This document shows positions 52,238 to 60,707 of a stretch of 64,000 nt of DNA, piece by piece. The translations under genes and the position numbers were made by a program. The DNA comes from Longimicrobiales bacterium (GTDB taxonomy: Bacteria; Gemmatimonadota; Gemmatimonadetes; Longimicrobiales; Gaopeijiaceae). The stretch lies in contig JANQRP010000016.1 in the NCBI GenBank assembly GCA_028284495.1, positions 62,001-126,000 on the forward strand. The letters are read 5' to 3'. The stretch's first letter is position 1. The number at the start of each line of letters is the position of its first letter. Under the pieces are notes generated by a model that made no database searches, had not been told where the DNA came from, and saw nothing but the letters and a program-made list of their open reading frames with translations.

Positions 52238-53032
52238 CTAGTCGTCGTCGCCGCGGATGATCAGTTCAACGACCTCTGGGATGTCTTCTCCGGTCCTTCC
52301 CCAGGCACCCGCTCGACCCTTCTTCCCCTTCGACCCTCGATTCCGAGCGCTGTTCTGCTCCCCACGTCCGCCGGGAGAGCCTGGAGCCCCGGGCTTCCCA
52401 CCGTCACCGGGCTCGCTGACGAAGACGAGTCCCACGTCGGTGAGGTCGGGGATCACATCGCCATCAACACTTGCGGCCAACGCCGAGGCCTGGCCGCGGT
52501 GCCAGTAGTAGCGCACCCTGACCTGGCCGGTGTCGCCGCCCCGGCCACCGTGACCGCCTCGACCACCCCTGCCCCCGTCGCCGGAGTAGGCGCATCCGAA
52601 CTTTCCAGCGCCACCCTTTCCGCCCTTCCCACCCGGTCCGCCGTCTCCCCCTCGCCCACCGGACGCGTCGATCGTCCAGCCACCGAGCGACTCGAGACCG
52701 ATCGTCAGATCCAGGTCGACGCCGTCCGACGCTCGCCCCCCTTCGCGACCCTCGCGTCCCTCGTTTCCGTCCTTGCAGTGCTTGCTCTGCCCCCGCGTGC
52801 GGGGGCGATCCTGAGGCGCATCGGCACCGTCGGCCCCGCGAAGGTCCCAGAGGCAGTTGTCTCCGAACACCGCCTCCTCGATGTCGACGTCCCAGGCCTC
52901 GGTGCCGCGGACCCGGAGGATCGAGTTGTCACCCATCACCAGGCGCTGAATGACGGCTGGGTGATTCGCATCGATCTCACAGCTCTCTCCGGCACCGATC
53001 GTCAGCACGCCGTCTACCACGTTGCACGGCAT
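52238..53032 (-). CDS. Collagen-like glycine-rich protein
   Basis: 264 aa from ATG 53032, GGAG 8 nt upstream. An N-terminal globular part (about 1-110) contains strand-like repeats such as VIQRLVMGDNSILRVRG and VDIEEAVFGDNCLWDLRG, reminiscent of a small beta-helix or polymer-binding domain. The rest holds two glycine-rich tracts: about 125-165 (GGRGGDGGPGGKGGKGG, then GGRGGRGGHGGRGGD) and about 210-245 (GDGGKPGAPGSPGGRGE). The first is GGX-type rather than strict GXY; the second has short GXY runs. No signal peptide or anchor is seen, so its location is unclear. Function unknown; a structural or surface role is the usual guess. It is divergent from the 4-TM gene at 53217. Confidence 0.7.
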   Translation of the reverse strand: MPCNVVDGVLTIGAGESCEIDANHPAVIQRLVMGDNSILRVRGTEAWDVDIEEAVFGDNCLWDLRGADGADAPQDRPRTRGQSKHCKDGNEGREGREGGRASDGVDLDLTIGLESLGGWTIDASGGRGGDGGPGGKGGKGGAGKFGCAYSGDGGRGGRGGHGGRGGDTGQVRVRYYWHRGQASALAASVDGDVIPDLTDVGLVFVSEPGDGGKPGAPGSPGGRGEQNSARNRGSKGKKGRAGAWGRTGEDIPEVVELIIRGDDD

Positions 53033-53216
53033 CGGTCGTTCTCCAGTCGTGAGGGATGAAGCTTCCCCTCTCTGACGGACAGGAGGGCGACATTTCCCAA
53101 GTGGGGTGGCTGGAGAGGACCGCGGACGCCCCTGCTTCGGAGCACGTCGTGGGAATTCGCAGCTCACTGACCGTCTAGCGAAGTGAAGAGCCCCGTTCAC
53201 TCCGCACAGTCCCATA

Positions 53217-53936
53217 ATGAACGCATTCCTTTCCTCGCCTGGCGTGAGACGCGCCGGCTTCGTCGTCGCACTCGCTGCGGTCGCCGTTCTCGTCGGGCGG
53301 TTCGTAGGGGATTCCGCAAGCGACCTGACCGCCGTCGCCATGGTCGCCGCGCTGAGTACGGTCTTTCTGGCCACGGCCCTCGTCGTCGGGGACGTCATCG
53401 TCGACCGCACGTCGGTTCCACCAGAGTCCGAGGCAGCAGAGAAGGAGTCAGCGAGGGACGCAGGTACCGCTGACGACGACGCCGTAGGCCGTGAACTTCA
53501 GCGGGTCGGAGACCGGGCGGACCGCAGGATGGACACTGCCCTCTCGCTGGCCATCCTCACAGCGCTCGTCGGGTTCATGCTGATCGTGGGATCGGTCGCG
53601 GACCTGCTGATGCCTTGGGGCGGCTACAATGCCGCTGGGAACCAGTACTACTGGATCGCCGCCGCCTCCGGGGTACTGACTGAGTTCATCGCCGCCACGT
53701 TCTTCTTTATCCTGACGCGGATGGGAGCTCAGGTCCGCGCGTTCCGGGCCGACCTCGTTTCGTTCCGAAAGTTCGAGCTCGCGGCCGGTCTCGCGAGGGA
53801 CCTGGAGGGACAAGACCGGGTCGGCGCCATTCGTGAGCTCGTACTTGGCCTACCGGCACCTGTGAAGCGCGCAGCAGAGGCCGAGCCAGACGTGAGCACC
53901 GCGCCGGAAGAGCGTGAAGACGTGCCCGATGCGTGA
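53217..53936 (+). CDS. Multipass membrane protein, resembling TRADD-N-associated 2TM proteins
   Basis: 239 aa from ATG 53217. Two N-terminal helices (about 13-30 and 36-58) are followed by a charged linker (EAAEKESARDAG...). A second pair of helices (about 108-130 and 145-165) reads ALSLAILTALVGFMLIVGSVADLL and GVLTEFIAATFFFILTRMGAQ. The latter pair, with the EFI-x-ATFFF sequence and the following amphipathic helix, resembles the 2-TM domain found with TRADD-N-like domains in cyanobacterial and other conflict-associated proteins; this comparison is from memory. The C-terminus is acidic. It overlaps the next gene by 8 nt, so the two form an operon. Confidence 0.6.
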   Translation: MNAFLSSPGVRRAGFVVALAAVAVLVGRFVGDSASDLTAVAMVAALSTVFLATALVVGDVIVDRTSVPPESEAAEKESARDAGTADDDAVGRELQRVGDRADRRMDTALSLAILTALVGFMLIVGSVADLLMPWGGYNAAGNQYYWIAAASGVLTEFIAATFFFILTRMGAQVRAFRADLVSFRKFELAAGLARDLEGQDRVGAIRELVLGLPAPVKRAAEAEPDVSTAPEEREDVPDA

Positions 53937-54804
53937 CGACGGGTCCACGGTTTTTCCGCCTTCCGTACGGGCGACGCTGCGGCGGTGGGTCCGCGTCCTG
54001 GTGAGGCGTGGCTGGTGGATCGTCGCGACCGCACTGCTTGTGCTACTCGCGCGTCACCTGCTTTCCGGCACGGCCACGGACTCGCTCGTCGGCCTCTTCG
54101 TTCTCGCCTTCGGCATCGCCACGGGGGCTGTCGCTCTCGCGGATCTCCGGAATGACCATACTGCGAGAGCACGTCGGAGCCGTCGGGCGTCCGCCGCCCA
54201 GGCCCGGCCTCGAGTTGCGCAGCTATCGCCCGTTCTGGCGCTCGCAGGCCTCGTGTTGCTCGAGGAGCCGTCGCCCCCCCGTACAATCGCTTCTCCGGTC
54301 CTCGCGTGGCCAGTGTCTCAGTTCTTCTTCCTGGCGCCTGCGCGCGGCTGCGTACCCGGGTCAGATCCCCTGCGCTGCCGACAGGGTCTCCAACTTCATC
54401 CGGAGAGCACTCTTCGCCTCAAATCGCTCGCAGCAGCCATCACGCAATGCGAAGGGAAAGTGTGGCCGATCGCCTTCCTCGGGTACGCGAGCGCGGAGCA
54501 GTTCCCCGACTCCAGCGATGTTGTGAACAACCGCCTCGCCAACGCGCGCGCCGACACGGTGCGGGCGCTGCTTACCGTCGCCGTAGCCGACGCGGGGGGA
54601 GACTCTCGCTGGGTTACCAGGGCCGCCGCCGAGTGGAGACGTGACGACGCGGACCTCCGAGTAATGCGTACGGGCATCATGGCCATCGACCGTGCGGACA
54701 CGCTCGGTATCGCTCGCCTGAACCGGCGTGTGGACGTACTCGTGCGAGGCTTGGACGAGTGCCGGGCCTCAGGAACCCCGGCACCCGACCCTGCCCGACC
54801 CTAG
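53929..54804 (+). CDS. Membrane-anchored OmpA-like domain protein
   Basis: 291 aa from ATG 53929 (GTG 53914 is an alternative). Two N-terminal TM helices (about 29-44 and 53-72) and a third hydrophobic stretch (LSPVLALAGLVLL) precede a C-terminal domain. The segment VWPIAFLGYASAEQF, then NNRLANARADTVRALL and LGIARLNRRVDVLVRG, follows the OmpA/MotB pattern (GYAS...N..LAxxRAxxV...NRRV.V.V). The peptidoglycan-contacting Asp/Arg pattern is only partly kept. It is likely an envelope protein partnering with the upstream 4-TM protein. Its stop codon shares the palindrome CTAG with the stop of the convergent gene at 54801. Confidence 0.6.
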   Translation: MRDDGSTVFPPSVRATLRRWVRVLVRRGWWIVATALLVLLARHLLSGTATDSLVGLFVLAFGIATGAVALADLRNDHTARARRSRRASAAQARPRVAQLSPVLALAGLVLLEEPSPPRTIASPVLAWPVSQFFFLAPARGCVPGSDPLRCRQGLQLHPESTLRLKSLAAAITQCEGKVWPIAFLGYASAEQFPDSSDVVNNRLANARADTVRALLTVAVADAGGDSRWVTRAAAEWRRDDADLRVMRTGIMAIDRADTLGIARLNRRVDVLVRGLDECRASGTPAPDPARP

Positions 54805-55622
54805 TCGTCCGGTTCACAAGGGCAGAACTCGCACGGACGACAGAGCTGACCCTCGATGCCCATGAACGGCGGCGGACACGCGCCGATATGCGGGACCGTC
54901 TTCGTTTTGGCCGGGGCTGCCGGGACCGGATACGAAGATGGTTTGTTCTTCAGCATCCAGTAGTACCACCGGAAGTCATCTTCCGTCGAGTTGGCACGCA
55001 TGGAGACATGGGAGACATGGGAGACAGGGTGGTTGATCAGCCACAACGTGGACTCACCCGTGATTCGGACGCGAATCTCTCGCGACGAGTCCGCTACGAC
55101 GAGGTCAAAGCTCGAGCGGTCTGCCACGCCCATAGTCCACTCCGCTCCCAAGGAAAGGTCGACGAGCGGATTGCCCCGGACGTCATCCATGGAGCCGAAG
55201 GTGCTCCCGTCTGTAGGCCACCCCTGTAGTACGCCCGGCGGTAGATCGAACTCGTCGATCAACAGCCGCTTCCCTTCCCAGGGGCATGCGTCCCCAGGTT
55301 CCTTCTTCAGGATGTCGCGCATCTTCGGCGCACCCGACTTCGGCACCGGTGGTGTCCTGCCAACCGGACACCCGACGCTTGCGAAGAGCTTGGTACCTCG
55401 ACTCAGAGGCAAGTGCCCCGCCGGGACGCACACCTCGTGCTTCGCGTCCCACTTCCACGAAAAGACGAGCATAGGCTGATGCGGTCGGAGCTTGTGACCC
55501 GCGAGAGTCTCCTCCTCCAGCGTATCCGGAATACCGACCCCGAGCGTTTCGACGCCCTCGTCGTCGACCTTCCTCCGGAACCCGATGATCCCTTGGATCC
55601 TGACCTTCACGTCGAACGGCAT
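54801..55622 (-). CDS. Unidentified protein with cysteine-rich tail
   Basis: 273 aa from ATG 55622. No known family. The N-terminus MPFDVKVRIQGIIGFRRKVDDEG is strand-like; a middle part has a His/Trp-rich LVFSWKWDAKHEVCVPAGH. The last 20 residues (MGIEGQLCRPCEFCPCEPDD) contain four cysteines in C-x2-C-x2-C-x-C, possibly metal-binding or a disulfide knot. No signal peptide. It is 91 nt downstream of the CHAT gene on the same strand and may be part of that operon, making it a candidate partner or substrate of the CHAT protease (inference only). Confidence 0.5.
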   Translation of the reverse strand: MPFDVKVRIQGIIGFRRKVDDEGVETLGVGIPDTLEEETLAGHKLRPHQPMLVFSWKWDAKHEVCVPAGHLPLSRGTKLFASVGCPVGRTPPVPKSGAPKMRDILKKEPGDACPWEGKRLLIDEFDLPPGVLQGWPTDGSTFGSMDDVRGNPLVDLSLGAEWTMGVADRSSFDLVVADSSREIRVRITGESTLWLINHPVSHVSHVSMRANSTEDDFRWYYWMLKNKPSSYPVPAAPAKTKTVPHIGACPPPFMGIEGQLCRPCEFCPCEPDD

Positions 55623-55713
55623 GGACTACCTCCGGTGGTTCAGATGAACGGGGCCGCGATCACACGTACGGCCAACTCTCTCGGCAATTAGACGGACGAC
55701 TCCGCCTCGTTTC

Positions 55714-58700
55714 TCAGCGCCGAATCACCGCAGTAAACCCACTCCAGTCGGCGACCCGGAACGCGGGATCGCGACTCGCCCGAAGCTGAGCGGCCCGAAG
55801 ACGCTCCCTCCCCGATTCCGCACTCGAGCTCGCCCCGCCGATCTCGACGGCGAACCGTGCTGCGGCTTCGTCTCTCACGGGCCATACCGACCCGACTACC
55901 GTCTGGCTGCCGGCACGCAGGAAAGGGATGGCGACCCCGTGGAATCCACCGGCGATTCCAGTGGCAGCCACGCTCTGGCACGCGGAGAGCACGACGAGTC
56001 GCGGTCCACTGATGTCGGCCGCGGCGATCTCCTCGGCGGTCAACCGGTGGACGTGGTCCGGACCATCCGGCAGTGCCAGGAAGCCGCCGCCCGCGGCGGC
56101 CGCGGCAGTGACAGCATGTCCTGCGAAGTGGAAGTAGCTTCGCGGCTGACGGAGTGCCTCGAGCAGGCCAGCCGGAGTGAGGGTGCCACCGCCCATCTTC
56201 TCCGCGCGGGGCAACCCGGCAGCCAGCGCTTCGATCTCGGCCTCGGCCCATGGAAGCGCGCTGAACCCGGCCACCTCACGACGGGGGCCCGCGTCGACGA
56301 GCAGCGGTCCTGCGACCGGGGTCGAGGACCGGCGCTGGATCTGCATGGCTCCGAGGCTCACGGTGAGGGCCAGCGAACGCGATTCGATGAGCAACCGCTC
56401 GTCGGTGTCCCGAAGCAGCGCGAGCGGAATGTCGGCGATCTCCGGCGACCAGACGACCACGATGTCCCGCTCGCCCGCGTCAGCGATCAGAGCAGGGGGC
56501 AGGAGAAGCTGGCTGACGCCGACGGCCGCGGTTCGCGTGTCGCCTACGCCGCGGGCAGCCATAGCCACCTGGCGCAGACGCGCGACAGCGGCGGCGATCG
56601 AGTCGCCGCCTGTAGGGAGGTCGTAGTCTCGGAGCCCGTCCTCGGTCGCCAGCCAGGCCCAGCCTCGGTCTCTCGTGGCAGCCCACCCCACAACCGCCAC
56701 GTCGTGCCCGAGCCGGAACAGCGCCTCCGGACTCGTGCTCGCGGCCGGTGCCCAGTCGTGGGCAATCCGAGTGACCCGGTCCAGCTGCGTGATGGCCCAA
56801 CCAACGTCCCGGTCCGCGCCCTCGCGGATTGAAACGACGTCGGTGCGAAGACCCCGGAGGGCCTCGGCGAACCCGTAGCCGACGCCAAGCGACTCGATCT
56901 CGCGCCGCCGCGCCTCAGCCGCCGCTATCGCGGATTCGAGGTCTGCGGACGCCATCGACGGTTCGCCTCTCGCACGGTTCAGTCGAGAGCGTGCCACATA
57001 GAGGTCCAGGAGGAAGTGCTCGGTGTCCCGCCCTTCGAAGAAACCGATCGCGGAGTCCAACGCTTCGACCGCACGAGTCTTCTCAGCGATTCCTTCCGCG
57101 AAGTGAGCCTCTGCGCGCCAGACATCCGCGAGCGTCCGCTGCCTTGCGTCTTCCTTAGAAATGCCATGAGCAAGACTCCGCGCACGCCCAAGGTCAGCTC
57201 GTCCGGCGGCAGTATCGCCGAGGGCAGCCGAGCGCTCCGCTCGTCGTACGAGCGCCTCTGCCATGAGGTTGGCCTCGGCCCCGCGCTCGACGGCGAGGGA
57301 GACCCCCGCGTCCTGCAGGACCCACGCCGCGTGGTGCCATCCCTCCCTCTCGGCCGCTTCGGATGCCTCGAGTAGAGAGGATTGCTCGTGGGCATCGTCG
57401 AGGCCGGGCCTGAACGCCTGAAAGCCACGGACCCGCGCCGCCCAGGATCCCGCGGCGTCGCCCAGCAGCTTTCGACCTTCGGCGACCAGTCTCCACAAGA
57501 AGCCGATCAGCTGCGGCTCCCCGGAGAGCTCGGCAAGCTCAGCCGCCCCAGTGTGAAGGGTGAGCGCCCGCTCATAGCGCCCTGCACGCCCCTCGGAGAC
57601 ACCTGCAATCCATCCTGCCAACGCAACCAGTGAATGTGCATCCAGCCCCGACGGCTCAAGTAGCGGGCCGAGGCGCCGCTCCACCTCGGTCGCGTCGGAC
57701 GCGGCGAGGGCGATCGAGGCCAACCATAGATCGATCCATGCAGCCAGACTCGGCGACGCCTCACCGAGCTGCGCACGCGCGGCCCGAAAGCTCGACCGGG
57801 CCTCCGAGTTCTCTTCATTCGCGTACGCCGAGCGTCCGCGTCCGAACAGGCTCGCGGCTGACCAGACACTGGGGACCGCGCCCGGCTCAGCACGTTCGAG
57901 GTCGGCGACGACTTGGCCAATCGACCTGTCCGAGAGGGTCGCGGCGACCTCCCGGGCGGTCGTCAGTGTCCGCCGGGCCATGGCGCGTTCCCCCGCCATC
58001 GCCTGGTCGCCCCACGCAGGGATGAGGCTGTCGAGGACGATCTCTCGGGCCACTTGGGGATGGGCTGCAACCAGCTGCGCAAGCGCGCCTCGGTCACCGA
58101 TGGCGCGTAAGATCTTGCCTCTTCCTCCAGCGACGAGCTCCAATCGCGCGTGCCACTCGTCGCGACTCGCTGTCACGACGTCCGACCACGCAGACTGCGG
58201 CCTCATCCGGTGCACCCGGTTCCAGGTCGAGACAGCCTGCCTGGACAAGCCGAGTCCTTCGAGTGCGAGGGCCTGGTTCACGTACGCCTCAAGGCGAAGG
58301 GAGTCCAGACGGAGCGCTCTTGCCGCCGCGTCCAGCGCCGCCACGTAGTACGCCGGCCGCCCGATCTTCGTTGCCTCTTCCAGACGCGCTGCGGAGAGGT
58401 CGATCCAGACCCGGACATCCGTTGGCTGCTCGGTTGCAAGCGCGCGGAGGATACCTTCCGCCGCGGCAGGATCACCGTAGCCCGCGCTCGCCCACACCAG
58501 CTCCGCCTGCGCAACCAGCCACCGGCTTTGCGGATCGTGCGGGGACACGAGTGCCGCGTGGCGAATCAGCCCGGTGACAGCGGTGAGGCGTTGGAACGCC
58601 TTGCTGTCGGTGCGGGGGAAGCCACACCTCCGCCCCACCTGCAGCGTCGCACACCCCTGCCTATCAGTGTGCCCCGCGAGCGCGGGGCCCGGCCCGAGGA

Positions 58701-58830
58701 AGGACGAAGCGTCGACAAGCTCGTCGGCCATGGCCCCACCGTCGCAGGCCGATGAGCCCACCACGAACGGTAGTACCAACACCGAGAATACTCGAGCACG
58801 GCGGCGCGATCCCCGCTCATGCCTGGTCAC
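55714..58830 (-). CDS. TPR-like repeat lipoprotein with C-terminal CHAT protease domain
   Basis: 1038 aa from ATG 58830. The signal peptide ends VVGSSAC (lipobox Cys29), predicting a lipoprotein at the cell envelope. About 80-670 is all-helical and Ala-rich with degenerate TPR spacing. About 700-1038 is a caspase-like CHAT domain, with the catalytic dyad visible as His905 in YFHFAGHAV and Cys951 in LVVLSACQSV; VVGSVWPVRDEAA follows, as in CHAT proteins. Family knowledge: CHAT domains are cysteine proteases (separase/caspase clan), including the TPR-CHAT effector of type III-E CRISPR systems that cleaves a partner linked to a sigma factor. Here the gene overlaps the anti-sigma gene by 4 nt. 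The protease substrate is unknown. Confidence 0.85.
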   Translation of the reverse strand: MTRHERGSRRRARVFSVLVLPFVVGSSACDGGAMADELVDASSFLGPGPALAGHTDRQGCATLQVGRRCGFPRTDSKAFQRLTAVTGLIRHAALVSPHDPQSRWLVAQAELVWASAGYGDPAAAEGILRALATEQPTDVRVWIDLSAARLEEATKIGRPAYYVAALDAAARALRLDSLRLEAYVNQALALEGLGLSRQAVSTWNRVHRMRPQSAWSDVVTASRDEWHARLELVAGGRGKILRAIGDRGALAQLVAAHPQVAREIVLDSLIPAWGDQAMAGERAMARRTLTTAREVAATLSDRSIGQVVADLERAEPGAVPSVWSAASLFGRGRSAYANEENSEARSSFRAARAQLGEASPSLAAWIDLWLASIALAASDATEVERRLGPLLEPSGLDAHSLVALAGWIAGVSEGRAGRYERALTLHTGAAELAELSGEPQLIGFLWRLVAEGRKLLGDAAGSWAARVRGFQAFRPGLDDAHEQSSLLEASEAAEREGWHHAAWVLQDAGVSLAVERGAEANLMAEALVRRAERSAALGDTAAGRADLGRARSLAHGISKEDARQRTLADVWRAEAHFAEGIAEKTRAVEALDSAIGFFEGRDTEHFLLDLYVARSRLNRARGEPSMASADLESAIAAAEARRREIESLGVGYGFAEALRGLRTDVVSIREGADRDVGWAITQLDRVTRIAHDWAPAASTSPEALFRLGHDVAVVGWAATRDRGWAWLATEDGLRDYDLPTGGDSIAAAVARLRQVAMAARGVGDTRTAAVGVSQLLLPPALIADAGERDIVVVWSPEIADIPLALLRDTDERLLIESRSLALTVSLGAMQIQRRSSTPVAGPLLVDAGPRREVAGFSALPWAEAEIEALAAGLPRAEKMGGGTLTPAGLLEALRQPRSYFHFAGHAVTAAAAAGGGFLALPDGPDHVHRLTAEEIAAADISGPRLVVLSACQSVAATGIAGGFHGVAIPFLRAGSQTVVGSVWPVRDEAAARFAVEIGGASSSAESGRERLRAAQLRASRDPAFRVADWSGFTAVIRR

Positions 58831-59675
58831 GACCCCATCTGATCAAGGATCCGCCGGGCCGATGCCGCGATATCGTCGAGGCTCGGTGCCGGTCCCTCAC
58901 CCGGGTCGGCGACCGCAGCTAGTACGGCGAGGTCTGCGTCGAAGCCGGCGGTGGCGGCGGCGGACAGCGTTGCAGAGGCCTCTAACGACTGGAGAATCCG
59001 ACGGACCGTACTCCGGTCACCCGTTCCGACGGCGATCACGAGCGATTGAAGCACGAACCCGTGCGAGAAGGATTCGTCGTAGAGGTTTCTGAGGCGTGCA
59101 TCGATGGCCCCCGTTGCCGTCCACCGCGGGGCCGCGCCACGGAGCACTTCGAGTTCGGCGATCACGGGACCCGACGCGAGCTGCGTCTCAAGCTCCGCGC
59201 GTAGCGAAGGGAAGACCTCGGTAGCATCACTCGTCCTGTCGGACGCAGCCATGGACCGGATAGTCGCCCAGAACGCCCCGGCGCGCGCGCCGCTTCCGGC
59301 CAGGGGCGGCTCAGCGGCGGGATCACCGGAGCGCATACCGAGCGCCGTGAAGCTCGGTGACGGGATCGCCCCTTCAACACGCACACCCGAGGTCCAGTCG
59401 GGTGCCCAGCTCCGCGATACCGGGATTAGCAGCGCGAGGGACGCCGCAGCGGCCAGCGGCACCAGCACAAGAGCTCGACGCCCGCGGGAAGGCCTCCTTC
59501 CACCTTCGAGTGCAACGGCCTCGGCAGCGACTTCTCGGGCAACTTCTGAACCCGCCATCAGGGCCTCGACCTCGCCCCTCTCCTCGTCGGAGACCGCACC
59601 ATCGAGGTAGGCTGCCAACAGTGCCACCTGCTCGGGGCTCAACGAGTCGCCGGAGTTCCCACGTTGGTGGCTCAA
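58827..59675 (-). CDS. Anti-sigma factor-like membrane protein
   Basis: 282 aa from ATG 59675, overlapping the sigma gene stop by 4 nt and the CHAT start by 4 nt. The N-terminal 60 residues (LSPEQVALLAAYLDGAVSDEERGEVEALMAG) follow the anti-sigma helical layout (LxAYLDGxLxxxExxxVE), without the zinc-binding HxxxCxxC residues. One TM segment lies at about 67-86 (RALVLVPLAAAASLALLIPV). The C-terminal 190 residues would be outside and are helical and Ala-rich, with a proline/glycine linker. Role inferred: holds the upstream sigma factor until a signal, perhaps proteolysis, releases it. Confidence 0.75.
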   Translation of the reverse strand: MSHQRGNSGDSLSPEQVALLAAYLDGAVSDEERGEVEALMAGSEVAREVAAEAVALEGGRRPSRGRRALVLVPLAAAASLALLIPVSRSWAPDWTSGVRVEGAIPSPSFTALGMRSGDPAAEPPLAGSGARAGAFWATIRSMAASDRTSDATEVFPSLRAELETQLASGPVIAELEVLRGAAPRWTATGAIDARLRNLYDESFSHGFVLQSLVIAVGTGDRSTVRRILQSLEASATLSAAATAGFDADLAVLAAVADPGEGPAPSLDDIAASARRILDQMGS

Positions 59676-60460
59676 AGAAGGATCTCCTGGATGTCACCAC
59701 GGCCGATCCCGACTTCTTCTAGCGCACGTCGCAACCGCTTTCGGCTTGCCTCGATCCTTCGGTAGAGGGGCTTCTGTGGAATCCCGAGGACACGAGCCAC
59801 ACCGGCGATCGTGAGTCCATCCCAGTAGTGGAGGCGCAGGATCGCCTGATCCTGTTCCGGGAGAGACGCGAGGGCCTCCGTCAGGGCTCGTCGTGCGCGG
59901 TTCTTCAGCGCTTGATCCTCAAATCGGTCGAGTGCTCCGTCTGCCTCGCTCCCGGCTGGCACGGCGGCAGCCGCCTCGAGGGACACTGCCCGTGGCCGAC
60001 CCCGATCAGGGATCTCCGAAGCTAGCCTCCGTAGGGTCTTCTCGTCCGCGGCGAGATCCGCACGGGAGAGGACTCTTTGGATCGCCTCCTCCAGCGGATG
60101 GCCATCTCGCGTCAGGTAAGTGTCCAGTAGTACGCCCGCATCCCCAGCGCGGCGGGCAGCCGCACACGGCCGCCACCGGCCCCACATCCTCACCCGGTAG
60201 TCTCGGTACACGTTCGCCATCGCGACGTTGAGAAACGTTGCCATCGAGCTGCGCCCGGAATAGGCGCGCAGGATGCGATAGTCGTCGTCGATGACCCGCT
60301 CATGCGCATAAGAGCGAAAGCTGTCCGCGTCGTCGCCCACGAGGCCATGCCGTCCACAGAGACGCGCCAGCACCGACTCGATCTCGGCCCAGTGCTGGTC
60401 GAAGAGCGTCCGTCCCGCCGTCTCACCTTCGGGTGCTGGGCCTGCGGACGGGGACGCCAT
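59672..60460 (-). CDS. ECF-type RNA polymerase sigma factor
   Basis: 262 aa from ATG 60460; the frame is open to 60532, but this ATG fits the family. Region 2 is ERVIDDDYRILRAYSGRSSMATFLNVAMAN (about 54-83) with the promoter-melting segment YRDYRVRMWGRWRP. Region 4 is LTEALASLPEQDQAILRLHYWDGLTIA, then VARVLGIPQKPLYRRIEASRKRLRRAL (about 193-250). It resembles sigma factors of the large ECF groups found with anti-sigma/TPR modules. It is followed by the anti-sigma gene with a 4-nt overlap. Expected to direct transcription of its own operon, but no convincing AAC/CGT-type promoter was found in the 247 nt upstream. Confidence 0.88.
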   Translation of the reverse strand: MASPSAGPAPEGETAGRTLFDQHWAEIESVLARLCGRHGLVGDDADSFRSYAHERVIDDDYRILRAYSGRSSMATFLNVAMANVYRDYRVRMWGRWRPCAAARRAGDAGVLLDTYLTRDGHPLEEAIQRVLSRADLAADEKTLRRLASEIPDRGRPRAVSLEAAAAVPAGSEADGALDRFEDQALKNRARRALTEALASLPEQDQAILRLHYWDGLTIAGVARVLGIPQKPLYRRIEASRKRLRRALEEVGIGRGDIQEILL

Positions 60461-60644
60461 GCTCGACGCAGTTCGTAAGGGGACGCTGACGACTCTGCAC
60501 CGATAGTGGGGTGCTGCGTGTTGGCTGGGCAATGGGGTGCGGAGATCCCGCCCCCCGAATCAGGTCGCGGTGTAGCGCCACACCTGTCGTCTCGGCCGCC
60601 CGCAACTTTGCCCGTCGTCGAAGCCAGGTGGAGCTCGACAAGCC

Positions 60645-60659
60645 CCGGCTCGGAGCCGG
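60645..60659 (-). terminator. Palindrome CCGGCTC-G-GAGCCGG after the 60708-61760 gene
   Basis: CCGGCTCGGAGCCGG has perfect 7-bp arms around one base. It lies about 50 nt downstream of the minus-strand gene ending at 60708 and upstream of the sigma factor. No T-run follows, and a 1-nt loop is too tight for an ideal hairpin, so it may be a protein-binding site instead. Confidence 0.3.
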
Positions 60660-60707
60660 CGCGACCTCAAGGCGTCCGCCCTCGCCGATAGAGTTCGACC
60701 CCTCCGC

